Positions 9,243 to 18,400 of a stretch of DNA of 51,109 bases are shown here, in pieces (the first letter of the stretch is position 1; every line of letters starts with the position of its first letter). Both the position numbers and the translations under genes were made by a program. Source of the DNA: an uncultured Marinoscillum sp. (GTDB lineage Bacteria; Bacteroidota; Bacteroidia; Cytophagales; MED-G16); the NCBI GenBank assembly GCA_902626505.1, contig CACOFQ010000009.1:1-51109 (forward strand). The letters are read 5' to 3'. The notes beneath the pieces were generated by a model that was not told the DNA's origin, did no database searches, and was given only the letters and a program-made list of their open reading frames with translations.

Positions 9243-11394
9243 TCAAATTAGATTTAATTTGATCTTCACCATCTAGATTTAATAAAAAAATAAATTGACC
9301 TTTAAGGGATGACACATTAATTGATAATTTAGATTTATTATGAAAATTATCATTAATAAATACCCTTCCAAATATATCAATTAATTGGATGTTAATATTT
9401 TTATAGGTCCTATCTAAAGAAACGTTTACCTTTTCATTTACAGGATTTGGATATAAATTATATTTTTTTAAATTAAAATATTCCAGCGAAAGTATATTAC
9501 TAAATGTTATACATTCAGAATCAATTTCTCCACACTCAGAATCACTTATCCTTACAAAATATTCCCCAGATTGATCTGGAGCAAATGACTGGTAAATTGC
9601 ACCACTTATTGGAAGGTTAGTTGAACAATCATACCATTGATATGAAGCACCTTGCTGCTCAGCTGAAATAATACCATTATCCAAATTAATCATATTAGAC
9701 AATTCACCATTTAAATCCAAATCAATTGTTATAACACTATCCATTCCATTATTAGCTGTTAATATAGCTGTATAAATACCACTTGATGTATAAACTTGAT
9801 TATCGGGAGCTGTATAGGATGAACCACAAACAGATATTTCTAAAAAATTACTTGGAGTACTTTGAGCAATATTTCTTCTTTTAAATTCTAATTCAAATTG
9901 ATCTATAATTTCAGAGTAATTATTGTTTGAACATCTATTAATTATCTCATGAGGATCAATTTCATAATCATAAAATTCACATGCAATTGAATTTCCATAT
10001 CTTTCTCCAGCCCGATAATCCATTTGAATCCATTTAGTGTACCGGTATTTTTCATCTCTTAATGAATAACCCATAACTCTTTTTCCACCCGACATTCTAG
10101 TATACTGAGCAAGTGCAGCACGTCTTACTTTATAGTTAGGATCAACCATAATTTGAGAAATTGATTTACCCTCTACCTCATTTGGAATATCTATTCCAGC
10201 TAAATCACAAAGTGTTGGATAAATGTCTAATAGTTCTACTGGTGAATTAGATTTATTATTTGCTAAACCATGATCAGGAGAATAAATTATCATAGGTGAA
10301 TTAACAGCTTGCTCGAAATTAGTATGTTTTATCCACAAACCGTGATCACCTAAATGCCAACCGTGATCACCCCACAAAACTATGATTGTGTTTTCTGATA
10401 AGCCTAATTCATCAAGTTTAGATAACAATTTTCCAACCTGAGCATCAATATATGATACACAAGCCCTATAGCCATGGATTAATTCTTTCTGTTTATCAAT
10501 AGTAATATTTCCATTTAGTGGAATATCTGAATAATTATTTACTAATTCATGATTATTATGAAATGCAAGAGAGGGAATACTATTATCTCTACCTTGCTCT
10601 GGATGAATCGATATATCATTTCTATTGTAAAAATCCCAATATTTCTGAGGAGCAACAAAAGGAAGGTGAGGTTTTGTGTAACCAACAGCTAAAAAGAATG
10701 GCTTACCTGAATTAGCTGCCTCCTCCATTTTAATTAGGGCATAATTAGTTCTAGCACCGTCTACATAACCATCATCAGGTAAATCTTGATTTCCCTCAGT
10801 AGAAGGTTTAGATAAAGGAAAAAGTTTTCTTGCTTCTCTCTTTCCAGTTAAAGATGTAATATTATTTGACGCTATGTAGCTATTATATTCATTGATGGCT
10901 TGATGAACTAGAGGGTCTTGGTAACCAGACCTACCATTATCATTATTAAAATAATATTGATTTGGCATTCCTTGGAGAAATTGAGTAGACCAGGAAATTC
11001 CATCATAATTATTATCTACTGATCTATTATCAAAAATTTTACCTAGACCAACAGAAAAGTAACCATTATTTTTAAAATGTTGAGGTAAAGTAACTACGTT
11101 TGGATTTTCATCTCTTATTTGAGTTTCAAGATCCCAAACTCTTGTGTTATCTGGATAAAGACCGGTCAAAAGACTTGCTCTTGAAGGTGCACATATAGCT
11201 TGCTGTGTAGAAGTGTTGAGAAATGAAGTACCTTTAGCAGCTAAAGCATCAATATTTGGGGTTATCATATCCTCATGTCCATATGAATTAAACATTGGCT
11301 TAAGATCGTCTACAGAAATAAACAGGATATTTTTCTTACCTAAAAGATCAGTAAAAGAAAATAGCATAAAAAACAATAGAATAAATCTGATCAT
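9232..11394 (-). CDS. Iduronate-2-sulfatase-like sulfatase with Ig-like region and T9SS sorting domain
   Basis: This 720-residue protein has a signal peptide (about 1-19) and then a sulfatase domain of the DDLKP type up to about residue 500. It carries CAPSR (Cys about 68), GKIFDNR, KPHLPF and WGDHGWHLGDHG, which are typical of the iduronate-2-sulfatase-like group. A cysteine-containing Ig-like segment follows, with SYQWYDC and SGEYFVRISDSECG. A C-terminal type A T9SS domain (YNLYPNPVNEKVNV to the end) closes the protein. It should therefore be delivered to the cell surface or medium, where it would desulfate polymer or long fragments. It is the last gene of the long susC operon, 3 bp after the preceding sulfatase. 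Confidence 0.92.
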   Translation of the reverse strand: MIRFILLFFMLFSFTDLLGKKNILFISVDDLKPMFNSYGHEDMITPNIDALAAKGTSFLNTSTQQAICAPSRASLLTGLYPDNTRVWDLETQIRDENPNVVTLPQHFKNNGYFSVGLGKIFDNRSVDNNYDGISWSTQFLQGMPNQYYFNNDNGRSGYQDPLVHQAINEYNSYIASNNITSLTGKREARKLFPLSKPSTEGNQDLPDDGYVDGARTNYALIKMEEAANSGKPFFLAVGYTKPHLPFVAPQKYWDFYNRNDISIHPEQGRDNSIPSLAFHNNHELVNNYSDIPLNGNITIDKQKELIHGYRACVSYIDAQVGKLLSKLDELGLSENTIIVLWGDHGWHLGDHGLWIKHTNFEQAVNSPMIIYSPDHGLANNKSNSPVELLDIYPTLCDLAGIDIPNEVEGKSISQIMVDPNYKVRRAALAQYTRMSGGKRVMGYSLRDEKYRYTKWIQMDYRAGERYGNSIACEFYDYEIDPHEIINRCSNNNYSEIIDQFELEFKRRNIAQSTPSNFLEISVCGSSYTAPDNQVYTSSGIYTAILTANNGMDSVITIDLDLNGELSNMINLDNGIISAEQQGASYQWYDCSTNLPISGAIYQSFAPDQSGEYFVRISDSECGEIDSECITFSNILSLEYFNLKKYNLYPNPVNEKVNVSLDRTYKNINIQLIDIFGRVFINDNFHNKSKLSINVSSLKGQFIFLLNLDGEDQIKSNLIIQ

Positions 11395-11397
11395 TAT

Positions 11398-13041
11398 TTA
11401 TAATTTAATTTTAACTATATCACTATCTTGAAAACCTAGACGTGTTGATATTACATAAATATAACCCTTATTAATAATAATAGGTTTATGATATAACTGC
11501 CATCCATCATCTAAACCTGGGTTAAAGTCTTTATCTGAAATTATATAAGCACTTGATGATCCATTTGTTTTAGGTTGGATTGTAATTATATCATCATTAA
11601 AAATTACATCTGGTTTTTGAGTTTTAGGTTGATTACCATCAGGCCACATATGCTCTAAATATTTCTTTTCAGGTTCTGAACCCAAATCATTTATTTCATC
11701 TTGCCAATTTTTTAAAGCTTCCCTGTGTCTCTTAATTTCATTTAAATATTTTGAGTCTGATATCACATTATTAAGGCTATGCGGGTCTTGAAACCTCACA
11801 TAAAATTCTTCTTTAGTCTTTGATTCTCTATACCAATACTCTTGATCAGAGTTGAGCATATCATTTTTATATAGTTCTAACATCTCATTAGTCATATCTA
11901 TATTTTTTCTATATAAAACATCTTTATATGCTGGCCTATTTTTATGATAATTTCTTACATAAACATAGTCTTTGGATATGACACTTCTAACTCTATCATA
12001 TGTTTCATCAAATCTATCCCCGGACCCAAAAATATATTCTCTTAAAGATTTATTTTTTTTATTTCCCATGAAAGCAAACCCCTGAAAATAATCTGGAATA
12101 TCAACATTTGATAATGACAAAATAGTAGGAGCTAAATCAACAAAAGATATTGGCTCATCAACATACTTCATGGTCCTTTCAAATGGATCTCTTATAATCA
12201 TTGGAACTTTTAGTCCAGACTCATAATGAGATCTTTTTCCTCTAGGTAATGGCCCACCGTGATCACTAAAAAAAAATATATAAGTATTATTTAATAATCC
12301 ATCTTCTTTTAAACCTTCAATTAAACTACCAATCTGCTTATCTAATAGTTCAATGTTTGAATAATTTCTTGCAACATCATTTCTCACAATTTTTGTGTCA
12401 GGATAGTAGGGAGGTAAAGGAACTTTTATAGGATCAATTGTTAGAGGTTTATCTCTATGAAGCCACATCTTTGACTCATGAGTTACATCAAAATTAAATA
12501 CTGAAAAAAAAGGCTGATTATTTTCTCTGTTTCTCCAGTGAGCATGATTACCATTTTCATCCCATGCTGTAACAGGTGCAGCAAATTGATAATCTGTTTT
12601 AGAATTATTAGTGCAAAAGTATCCTTCAGCTCTCAAGAACTCTGTAAAACATTTAACTTCTGTAGGTGTCACAACTGAATGTAAAGGTATTGAGTCGCCA
12701 TTCACATCAATTGCATTTGAAACACCATCATAATCTCTTGAGCCCCAACCAAATACATCTTTACCAGTCCTCATCTGATGAGTACCTATTGATACAGGAT
12801 ACATACCCGTTATGATAGATGATCTAGAAGGACTACAAACTCCAACTGTAGTATATGCTTCTGTAAAAATTAAACTTTCAGAAGCAAGCTTATCTAAATT
12901 CGGGGTTTTAGCAGTTGAGTCACCATACATAGATAATGAAGGACTTATGTCTTCAACCGTTATCCACAATATATTAGGTTTTTGAGAAAAGGAATCAAAA
13001 GAAAATGAAAGTATACAAACGAAAAGTAAATATCTAGACAT
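11398..13041 (-). CDS. Sulfatase, heparan N-sulfatase-like subgroup
   Basis: This 547-residue exported protein has a signal peptide (about 1-19, SFSQ) and the maturation motif CSPSR (Cys about 69). The first metal pair is ED in WITVEDISPS (about E30/D31) rather than the usual DD, as in the N-sulfoglucosamine sulfohydrolase-like subgroup. FSDHGGPLPRGK supplies the second metal cluster. A C-terminal segment (about 480-547) is rich in beta structure and may be a small accessory domain. The subgroup name reflects sequence style only: the target here need not be a glucosamine. It sits between the esterase gene (9 bp upstream) and the T9SS sulfatase (3 bp downstream). Confidence 0.88.
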   Translation of the reverse strand: MSRYLLFVCILSFSFDSFSQKPNILWITVEDISPSLSMYGDSTAKTPNLDKLASESLIFTEAYTTVGVCSPSRSSIITGMYPVSIGTHQMRTGKDVFGWGSRDYDGVSNAIDVNGDSIPLHSVVTPTEVKCFTEFLRAEGYFCTNNSKTDYQFAAPVTAWDENGNHAHWRNRENNQPFFSVFNFDVTHESKMWLHRDKPLTIDPIKVPLPPYYPDTKIVRNDVARNYSNIELLDKQIGSLIEGLKEDGLLNNTYIFFFSDHGGPLPRGKRSHYESGLKVPMIIRDPFERTMKYVDEPISFVDLAPTILSLSNVDIPDYFQGFAFMGNKKNKSLREYIFGSGDRFDETYDRVRSVISKDYVYVRNYHKNRPAYKDVLYRKNIDMTNEMLELYKNDMLNSDQEYWYRESKTKEEFYVRFQDPHSLNNVISDSKYLNEIKRHREALKNWQDEINDLGSEPEKKYLEHMWPDGNQPKTQKPDVIFNDDIITIQPKTNGSSSAYIISDKDFNPGLDDGWQLYHKPIIINKGYIYVISTRLGFQDSDIVKIKL

Positions 13042-13050
13042 ATTTTAATA

Positions 13051-13848
13051 TTATCTATTTTCAATATAGCCCAAAGAAGAAAGAAATTTATCAACTTCTT
13101 CACTTGTTTTAATAAAAAATTCCTGTTTATTAAAGAATGAATGGCCCTGTTCTGGATATATTATAACATCACATCTCGTTCCATATTTTGAGCTTATTTC
13201 CTTATATTTTTTTATTTTATTTATTGGCTCCATCTCGTCCAGAGAACCATGAAATATAATTGATGGGGGATGTTTTTTATTTATATTATTTATTGGAGAT
13301 ATATCTAAACTATAATTACCAGATCTTCTTTTGGAAAATGCTGAATTTGGGCCAGTATCAACAATAGGGTTATATAGTATTAATCCTTTTATTTTATGAT
13401 TTTTAACTTTCCAGAAAGTTGTTGAAAGAGCTAAAAGACCACCCGCTGAACCTCCACCAACAAATATTCTATCTTTATTAATATTATATTTATCTGCATT
13501 TGAATAAAGATATTCGATTAAATCCTTAGCATCATCACAAGATTCTTGAGGAGTTGTGTCATGTAAACTTTTAATTCTATATACAGGAGTTATTGCGATG
13601 AAATTCCTTGTATTAAAATATTTAGAATGCCTACTAAATTGATCAGCATATCTAGAATTAAATCCTCCACCATGAAATAAAATTATAGTATTATACTTTT
13701 TTTTTGGGTTAAATGAATCAGGCTTATATAATTTAAATTCTAAATTGATAGAATCAATTTTTTTATAGATATGATCAGTGACATTATTCTGAGAAAATAA
13801 ATTAAAGTGAAAAAAAAGACTAAAAAGAATTAAAATTAATTTTCCCAT
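13051..13848 (-). CDS. Exported alpha/beta-hydrolase esterase (putative acetyl-/feruloyl-xylan esterase)
   Basis: This 265-residue protein has a signal peptide (about 1-19, ending LFS) and one alpha/beta-hydrolase domain. HGGGF (about 59-63) is the oxyanion-hole motif of hormone-sensitive-lipase-like esterases, and GGGSAGG carries the nucleophile (about S134). HGSLDEMEP supplies the likely acid (D204) and EQGHSF the histidine (H236). Enzymes of this design in xylan loci remove acetyl or feruloyl groups, but that specificity is inferred only from context. The start overlaps the stop of the upstream sulfatase by 13 bp, so the pair is translationally coupled. Confidence 0.85.
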   Translation of the reverse strand: MGKLILILFSLFFHFNLFSQNNVTDHIYKKIDSINLEFKLYKPDSFNPKKKYNTIILFHGGGFNSRYADQFSRHSKYFNTRNFIAITPVYRIKSLHDTTPQESCDDAKDLIEYLYSNADKYNINKDRIFVGGGSAGGLLALSTTFWKVKNHKIKGLILYNPIVDTGPNSAFSKRRSGNYSLDISPINNINKKHPPSIIFHGSLDEMEPINKIKKYKEISSKYGTRCDVIIYPEQGHSFFNKQEFFIKTSEEVDKFLSSLGYIENR

Positions 13849-15419
13849 ATAACACCTCTCAAGTTTCCAATCATCTTTTCTTTTATTTTCTGATAGTCAG
13901 AATCTAATGAAAAACTTCTAGTTTCAAGAGGATCTATTTCATAGTCATAAAGTTCTTCCATTATTATTTTATCATTATTAAAACTTGATCTATCCTCAAA
14001 ATTCCCTGAAACCCAAGCTATATATCTGTATCTATCATTTCTTACTGCATAACCCATAAGAGTACAATCATCAGGATATCTGCCTATAACACTTCTCATA
14101 ACATTACATCTTCGTGGATACTGACTAATTGCAAATTCCTTTAAACTTTCTGATTTTTTATCTAAAATAGGAACTAATGATACACCATCTAAATCTTCAG
14201 GAATTGGAATACCTGCTAAATTACATATTGTTGGAAATATATCTAATAACTCAACTGGACTATCATTTATAAATCCTCCTTCTATATCAGGACTTTTAAA
14301 AATTAAAGGAGTTCTTGTAGCTTCCTCAAAATTAGAATGCTTATTCCAAAGTCCATGATCTCCAAGATGCCACCCATGGTCTCCAAAGAATATAACTACC
14401 GTATTTTTATCCATACCTAGACTTTTCAAATGATTAAGAATTAATCCTAATTGAGCATCAATAAAAGAAACTGAAGCCATATACCCATGAATAAGTTCTC
14501 TCTGCTTATCCTCATTAACTATTCCGTTTTCATCCATACTTGGTTCTGCATCATGATAATTTCTTAATTCTCCAGATTGATGATAAGCTTCTAAAGGAGA
14601 TCCATCTGACTTTTTTTGAAATTCAGCAAGGTCTATTTTATTTCTATCGTATAAATCCCAATACTTTTTGGGAGGTGTAAACGGCAAATGAGGTTTCTGA
14701 AAACCAACCGTTAAAAAGAAATTTTTATTCTCTTTTTTAAATTGATTTAATAACTCAATAGTTTTAAATGTTGAGGCTCCATCAGCATATGCATTATCTG
14801 GAACATCTAGATTTTCAGTTAATGGTCTTAAACCTGCTGATTTCATAATACTATTAACAGCAAACCAACCCCTGTCTGCATTTGGATCCGCATCAAGAGC
14901 AGTCTGAAGAGAATCCCACTTTTTATGGATTTCTGGTGATTGATATAAATTAGCAGGCATCTTATATCCATCTGCATAATCAAAATTTTCATTGGATATA
15001 AATGGCATTGTCCAAGACTGAGGATCATTATTACTTGCACCGTGCATAACTTTCCCCATACCAACCGTCTCATAGCCATTCTCCTTAAAATATTGAGGTA
15101 TTGTTGTTATGTCAGGTCTTGTTTCTCTAAGCTTAGTAGATAAATCCCAAATTTTAGTATAATCTGGTCTTTTACCTGTAATAAAACTCATCCTTGATGC
15201 TGTACAAATTGCCTGTTGTGCATAAGCCTTTGAAAATAAAACTCCTTCACTCGCTAACTTATCAATATTTGGAGAAATTATGTCACCATAACCATAACTT
15301 CCTATAAGAGGTTTTAAGTCATCAACAACGATAAATAAGACATTTTTTTTTTGATAACTATTTTTTTGAGAACAACCAATGATTAAAACAACAAGAAAAA
15401 ACAAATATATCCTTATCAT
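13836..15419 (-). CDS. Iduronate-2-sulfatase-like sulfatase, lipoprotein, with CTASR maturation motif
   Basis: This 527-residue lipoprotein has lipobox LIIGC (Cys about 16). The residues after it (SQKNS) are not acidic, which favours the periplasmic face. The sulfatase core is of the DDLKP type, with GMGKVMH, KPHLPF and FGDHGWHLGDHG, close to the fused sulfatase upstream and the T9SS sulfatase downstream. The maturation motif is CTASR (Cys about 72): alanine replaces the usual proline, an allowed but less common form of C-x-P/A-x-R. The start overlaps the stop of the fusion gene (ATGA) and the stop overlaps the esterase start. Confidence 0.9.
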   Translation of the reverse strand: MIRIYLFFLVVLIIGCSQKNSYQKKNVLFIVVDDLKPLIGSYGYGDIISPNIDKLASEGVLFSKAYAQQAICTASRMSFITGKRPDYTKIWDLSTKLRETRPDITTIPQYFKENGYETVGMGKVMHGASNNDPQSWTMPFISNENFDYADGYKMPANLYQSPEIHKKWDSLQTALDADPNADRGWFAVNSIMKSAGLRPLTENLDVPDNAYADGASTFKTIELLNQFKKENKNFFLTVGFQKPHLPFTPPKKYWDLYDRNKIDLAEFQKKSDGSPLEAYHQSGELRNYHDAEPSMDENGIVNEDKQRELIHGYMASVSFIDAQLGLILNHLKSLGMDKNTVVIFFGDHGWHLGDHGLWNKHSNFEEATRTPLIFKSPDIEGGFINDSPVELLDIFPTICNLAGIPIPEDLDGVSLVPILDKKSESLKEFAISQYPRRCNVMRSVIGRYPDDCTLMGYAVRNDRYRYIAWVSGNFEDRSSFNNDKIIMEELYDYEIDPLETRSFSLDSDYQKIKEKMIGNLRGVIWEN

Positions 15420-18400
15420 AAATCTGACAAATTATTATTTTCTGATGTGGTTTCTTCTAAAACTTTTTTTATTGCATAATATGCCGGTTTTGGATTTCCA
15501 GCTAAATCAAATATGAATCTAGATTTGTCGGTATGAATTCCTACTCTGTCAATAACTCCCCAAGTATTGAAAGTAACAAGACCATTCTCTCTTTTTGATA
15601 ATAAAATTTTTAAGATATCAGAATATACTTTTGATTGTAATTCCTGTTTTTTTGGTGTTACATCTCCAAAAATTTTATAGTCCATTTCTGTTATATGAAA
15701 ATCTAAATTATTTTCTTGAGCCCAATCTATGAGATTAGATAAATATTTAATTTCATGATCGCCATATAACATTTTACTAGAAAGATGTGCTTGCCATCCA
15801 ATTCCATCAACTCTGAGACCTTTATCTTTCAAATAAATTATAGTTTCCTTGACTTTTTCCCACATAACTTCCTCCATTCCTCCATGTTGATTGAATACTA
15901 AGCTAACATCTGGAGCATACTTGTTAGCTATCTCAAATGATTTTGAAATATATAAAGGTGTCTTATTTTTATCATTATCTGATCCTATAATAGTCCATGG
16001 ATTTTCCCAATCATTAACTCCCTTCTTTGGACCAAACCAATCTCCTGACCTTGTTATTGTCTCATTAACAACGTCCATCCACCTAATATTTGGATGACCA
16101 TTATATCTTTTACATTGCTCTGATAAAAACTCTAACATAATATCTTCCAACTCTTCAGGTTTTCTGTTATCACTTTTAACCCATTTAGAAGCTTGGGGAC
16201 TGATTGGTCCATGTAATCGCACTAAAAGATTATTTTTTTTTGCCATATTAATAATTTCATCAGTTCTTTCCCAATTCCAAGTATTAGGATCAGGACGAAC
16301 AGTAGACTGTTTCACTGCATTTTCAGGAACTGTCATATTAAAATTATTTATTAATAGCTTTTCTATATCCGTATTTAGCTGTGATGCTGATATTGTTGCC
16401 CCAAAATAAAAATTATTATATTTTTTTTCTGATAAAATATCTTTAATTGTTTTCATATCAGAAATTATCTGGGTACCTATCTCAATAACTGATATATCAT
16501 CAAACCAAGTTTTTCCAGTTGCTCCATCTACATATTTTAACAAAGCAATTCTTGCAGTAGTATTTTCTGGGCCAGTTTTAAAAGTGGCACTTACCTCTCC
16601 ATATTCAGATTTAGAATATCTCCTTGTAATATCATCTCCTCCATAAAATCTAATTTTGAGTAAACCTGCTTCATTGTTTTCTGATTTAATATGTGCTGTT
16701 ACTTTATATGTTGTGCTTGGTTTAAGCCCACTTAATTTTTGAAATACTCCACATTTAGTTCCCTCAAACATCAGAGCGCTGTTACCTGATCTTGCATTGT
16801 TATTTACAGAATTAATTGGACATCCTTTTCCTTTATTCCAACCTTTGGTTCCGTTTTCAAATCCAGAATTAGTTAGTAAATTTTTTAATAATGAATTATT
16901 AGATTTGCTCTGATTATTTATTGAATTTGATTTAACTTCAACTTCAATAACAGAAATATCATCAAACCATGTTTTTCCAGTAGCACCTGCAGTATACTTT
17001 AATAAAGCAATTCTTACAGAAGTGTTTTCTGGTCCAGTTTTAAATGTAGCAGTTACCTCTCCGTACTGAGATTTTGAGTATCTCTTTGTTATGTCATCTC
17101 CACCATAAAACCTTATTTTCAGAAGAGCAGCCTCATTATTTTCAGATTTAATATTAGCTTTTACAATATAGGTTGTATTTGGTTTTAGTCCATTAATATT
17201 TTGGAAAGCTCCACATTTAGTTCCTTCAAACATGAGGGATCTAACTCCAGATCGGGCATTACTATTAACAGAAAATATTTGACATCCCTTTCCTATATTC
17301 CATCCATTTGTTCCTTCTTCAAAACCAGGGTTTTTTAGTAAATTTTTTGACTCAGATATGTCAGATTGTGTCGAAACTTTATTAGTCTTTTGAGGACTTT
17401 GTGATACTTTAAAAATCTTTTTTTCAAGAGATTGTTTAATTAGAAAATTATTTAAAATTATTTGATATTCCTCTGAAAGATCCCTTTCAATTCCTACGAT
17501 ATTTACTGTCTCATCTGGATCATTTTTATAATCATATAATTCCTTTATTATAATATCTTCTTCTTTTGGTAAATCTCTATTCTTATACCAAGCTACATAT
17601 CTATATCTTTCATTTCTAATTGCATATCCCATAACTCTTCCTCTAGGATATTGACTAATAGCAAAATTTTTTACTTTTTTTGACTTTCCTTTCAATAAAG
17701 GGACTAGACTAACTCCTTGTAAATTATCTGGAGCTTGAATTTCTGATAGCTCCATAAGAGTAGGAAATATATCAATAGATTCTGTGGGAGATGAGTTTGT
17801 ATTATTCATTTTTGAATCTGGATCTACAATTATTAGTGGTGACCTAGTTGCCTGCTCAAAATTTGAATGTTTAGCCCATTGTCCGTGATCACCTAGATGC
17901 CAACCATGATCACCCCATAGAACAATAATTGTATTTTCTAATAAATTATTTTCTTTAATGGCTTTTAGAATCTTCCCAACTTGAGCATCTATATACGAAA
18001 CACATGCATAATACCCATGAATTAATTCTTTTTGTTTTTCAATATTAATTAATCCATTTTCATTGAAAGAGTCAGGAATATCCGTATAGGATTTCATCTC
18101 ACCATTATTATTATAAACTAATTTGACAGTACCCCTAGCCCATTTCTGATATTTTGCGAGCTCAATTGCATCTCTTTCATACATATCCCAATATTTTTTT
18201 GGTGCAACAAAAGGTAAATGAGGTTTTTGGAAACCTACTGCAAGGAAAAAGGGTTGATTACTATTTGAGAGTTTATTAATTTGATCTATAGCTTTTAAAG
18301 TCATAGCTCCATCAAAATATCCATCATCTGAAATATCAAAGGATTCTGTTGAAGGTTTATATTTACTCCTTAGATATTGCCACATACCTTGATTAGGAAT

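Noticed and set aside
10518-10715. Plus-strand open frame inside the T9SS sulfatase gene
   Set aside because: It is antisense to conserved sulfatase sequence, has no recognisable domain or start signal, and its composition is explained by the coding strand.
16475-17344. Long direct repeat considered as a mobile element or a CRISPR-like array
   Set aside because: Both copies are in-frame coding sequence for one kind of protein module within a single gene. There are no short regular repeats with spacers, no terminal inverted repeats and no transposase.
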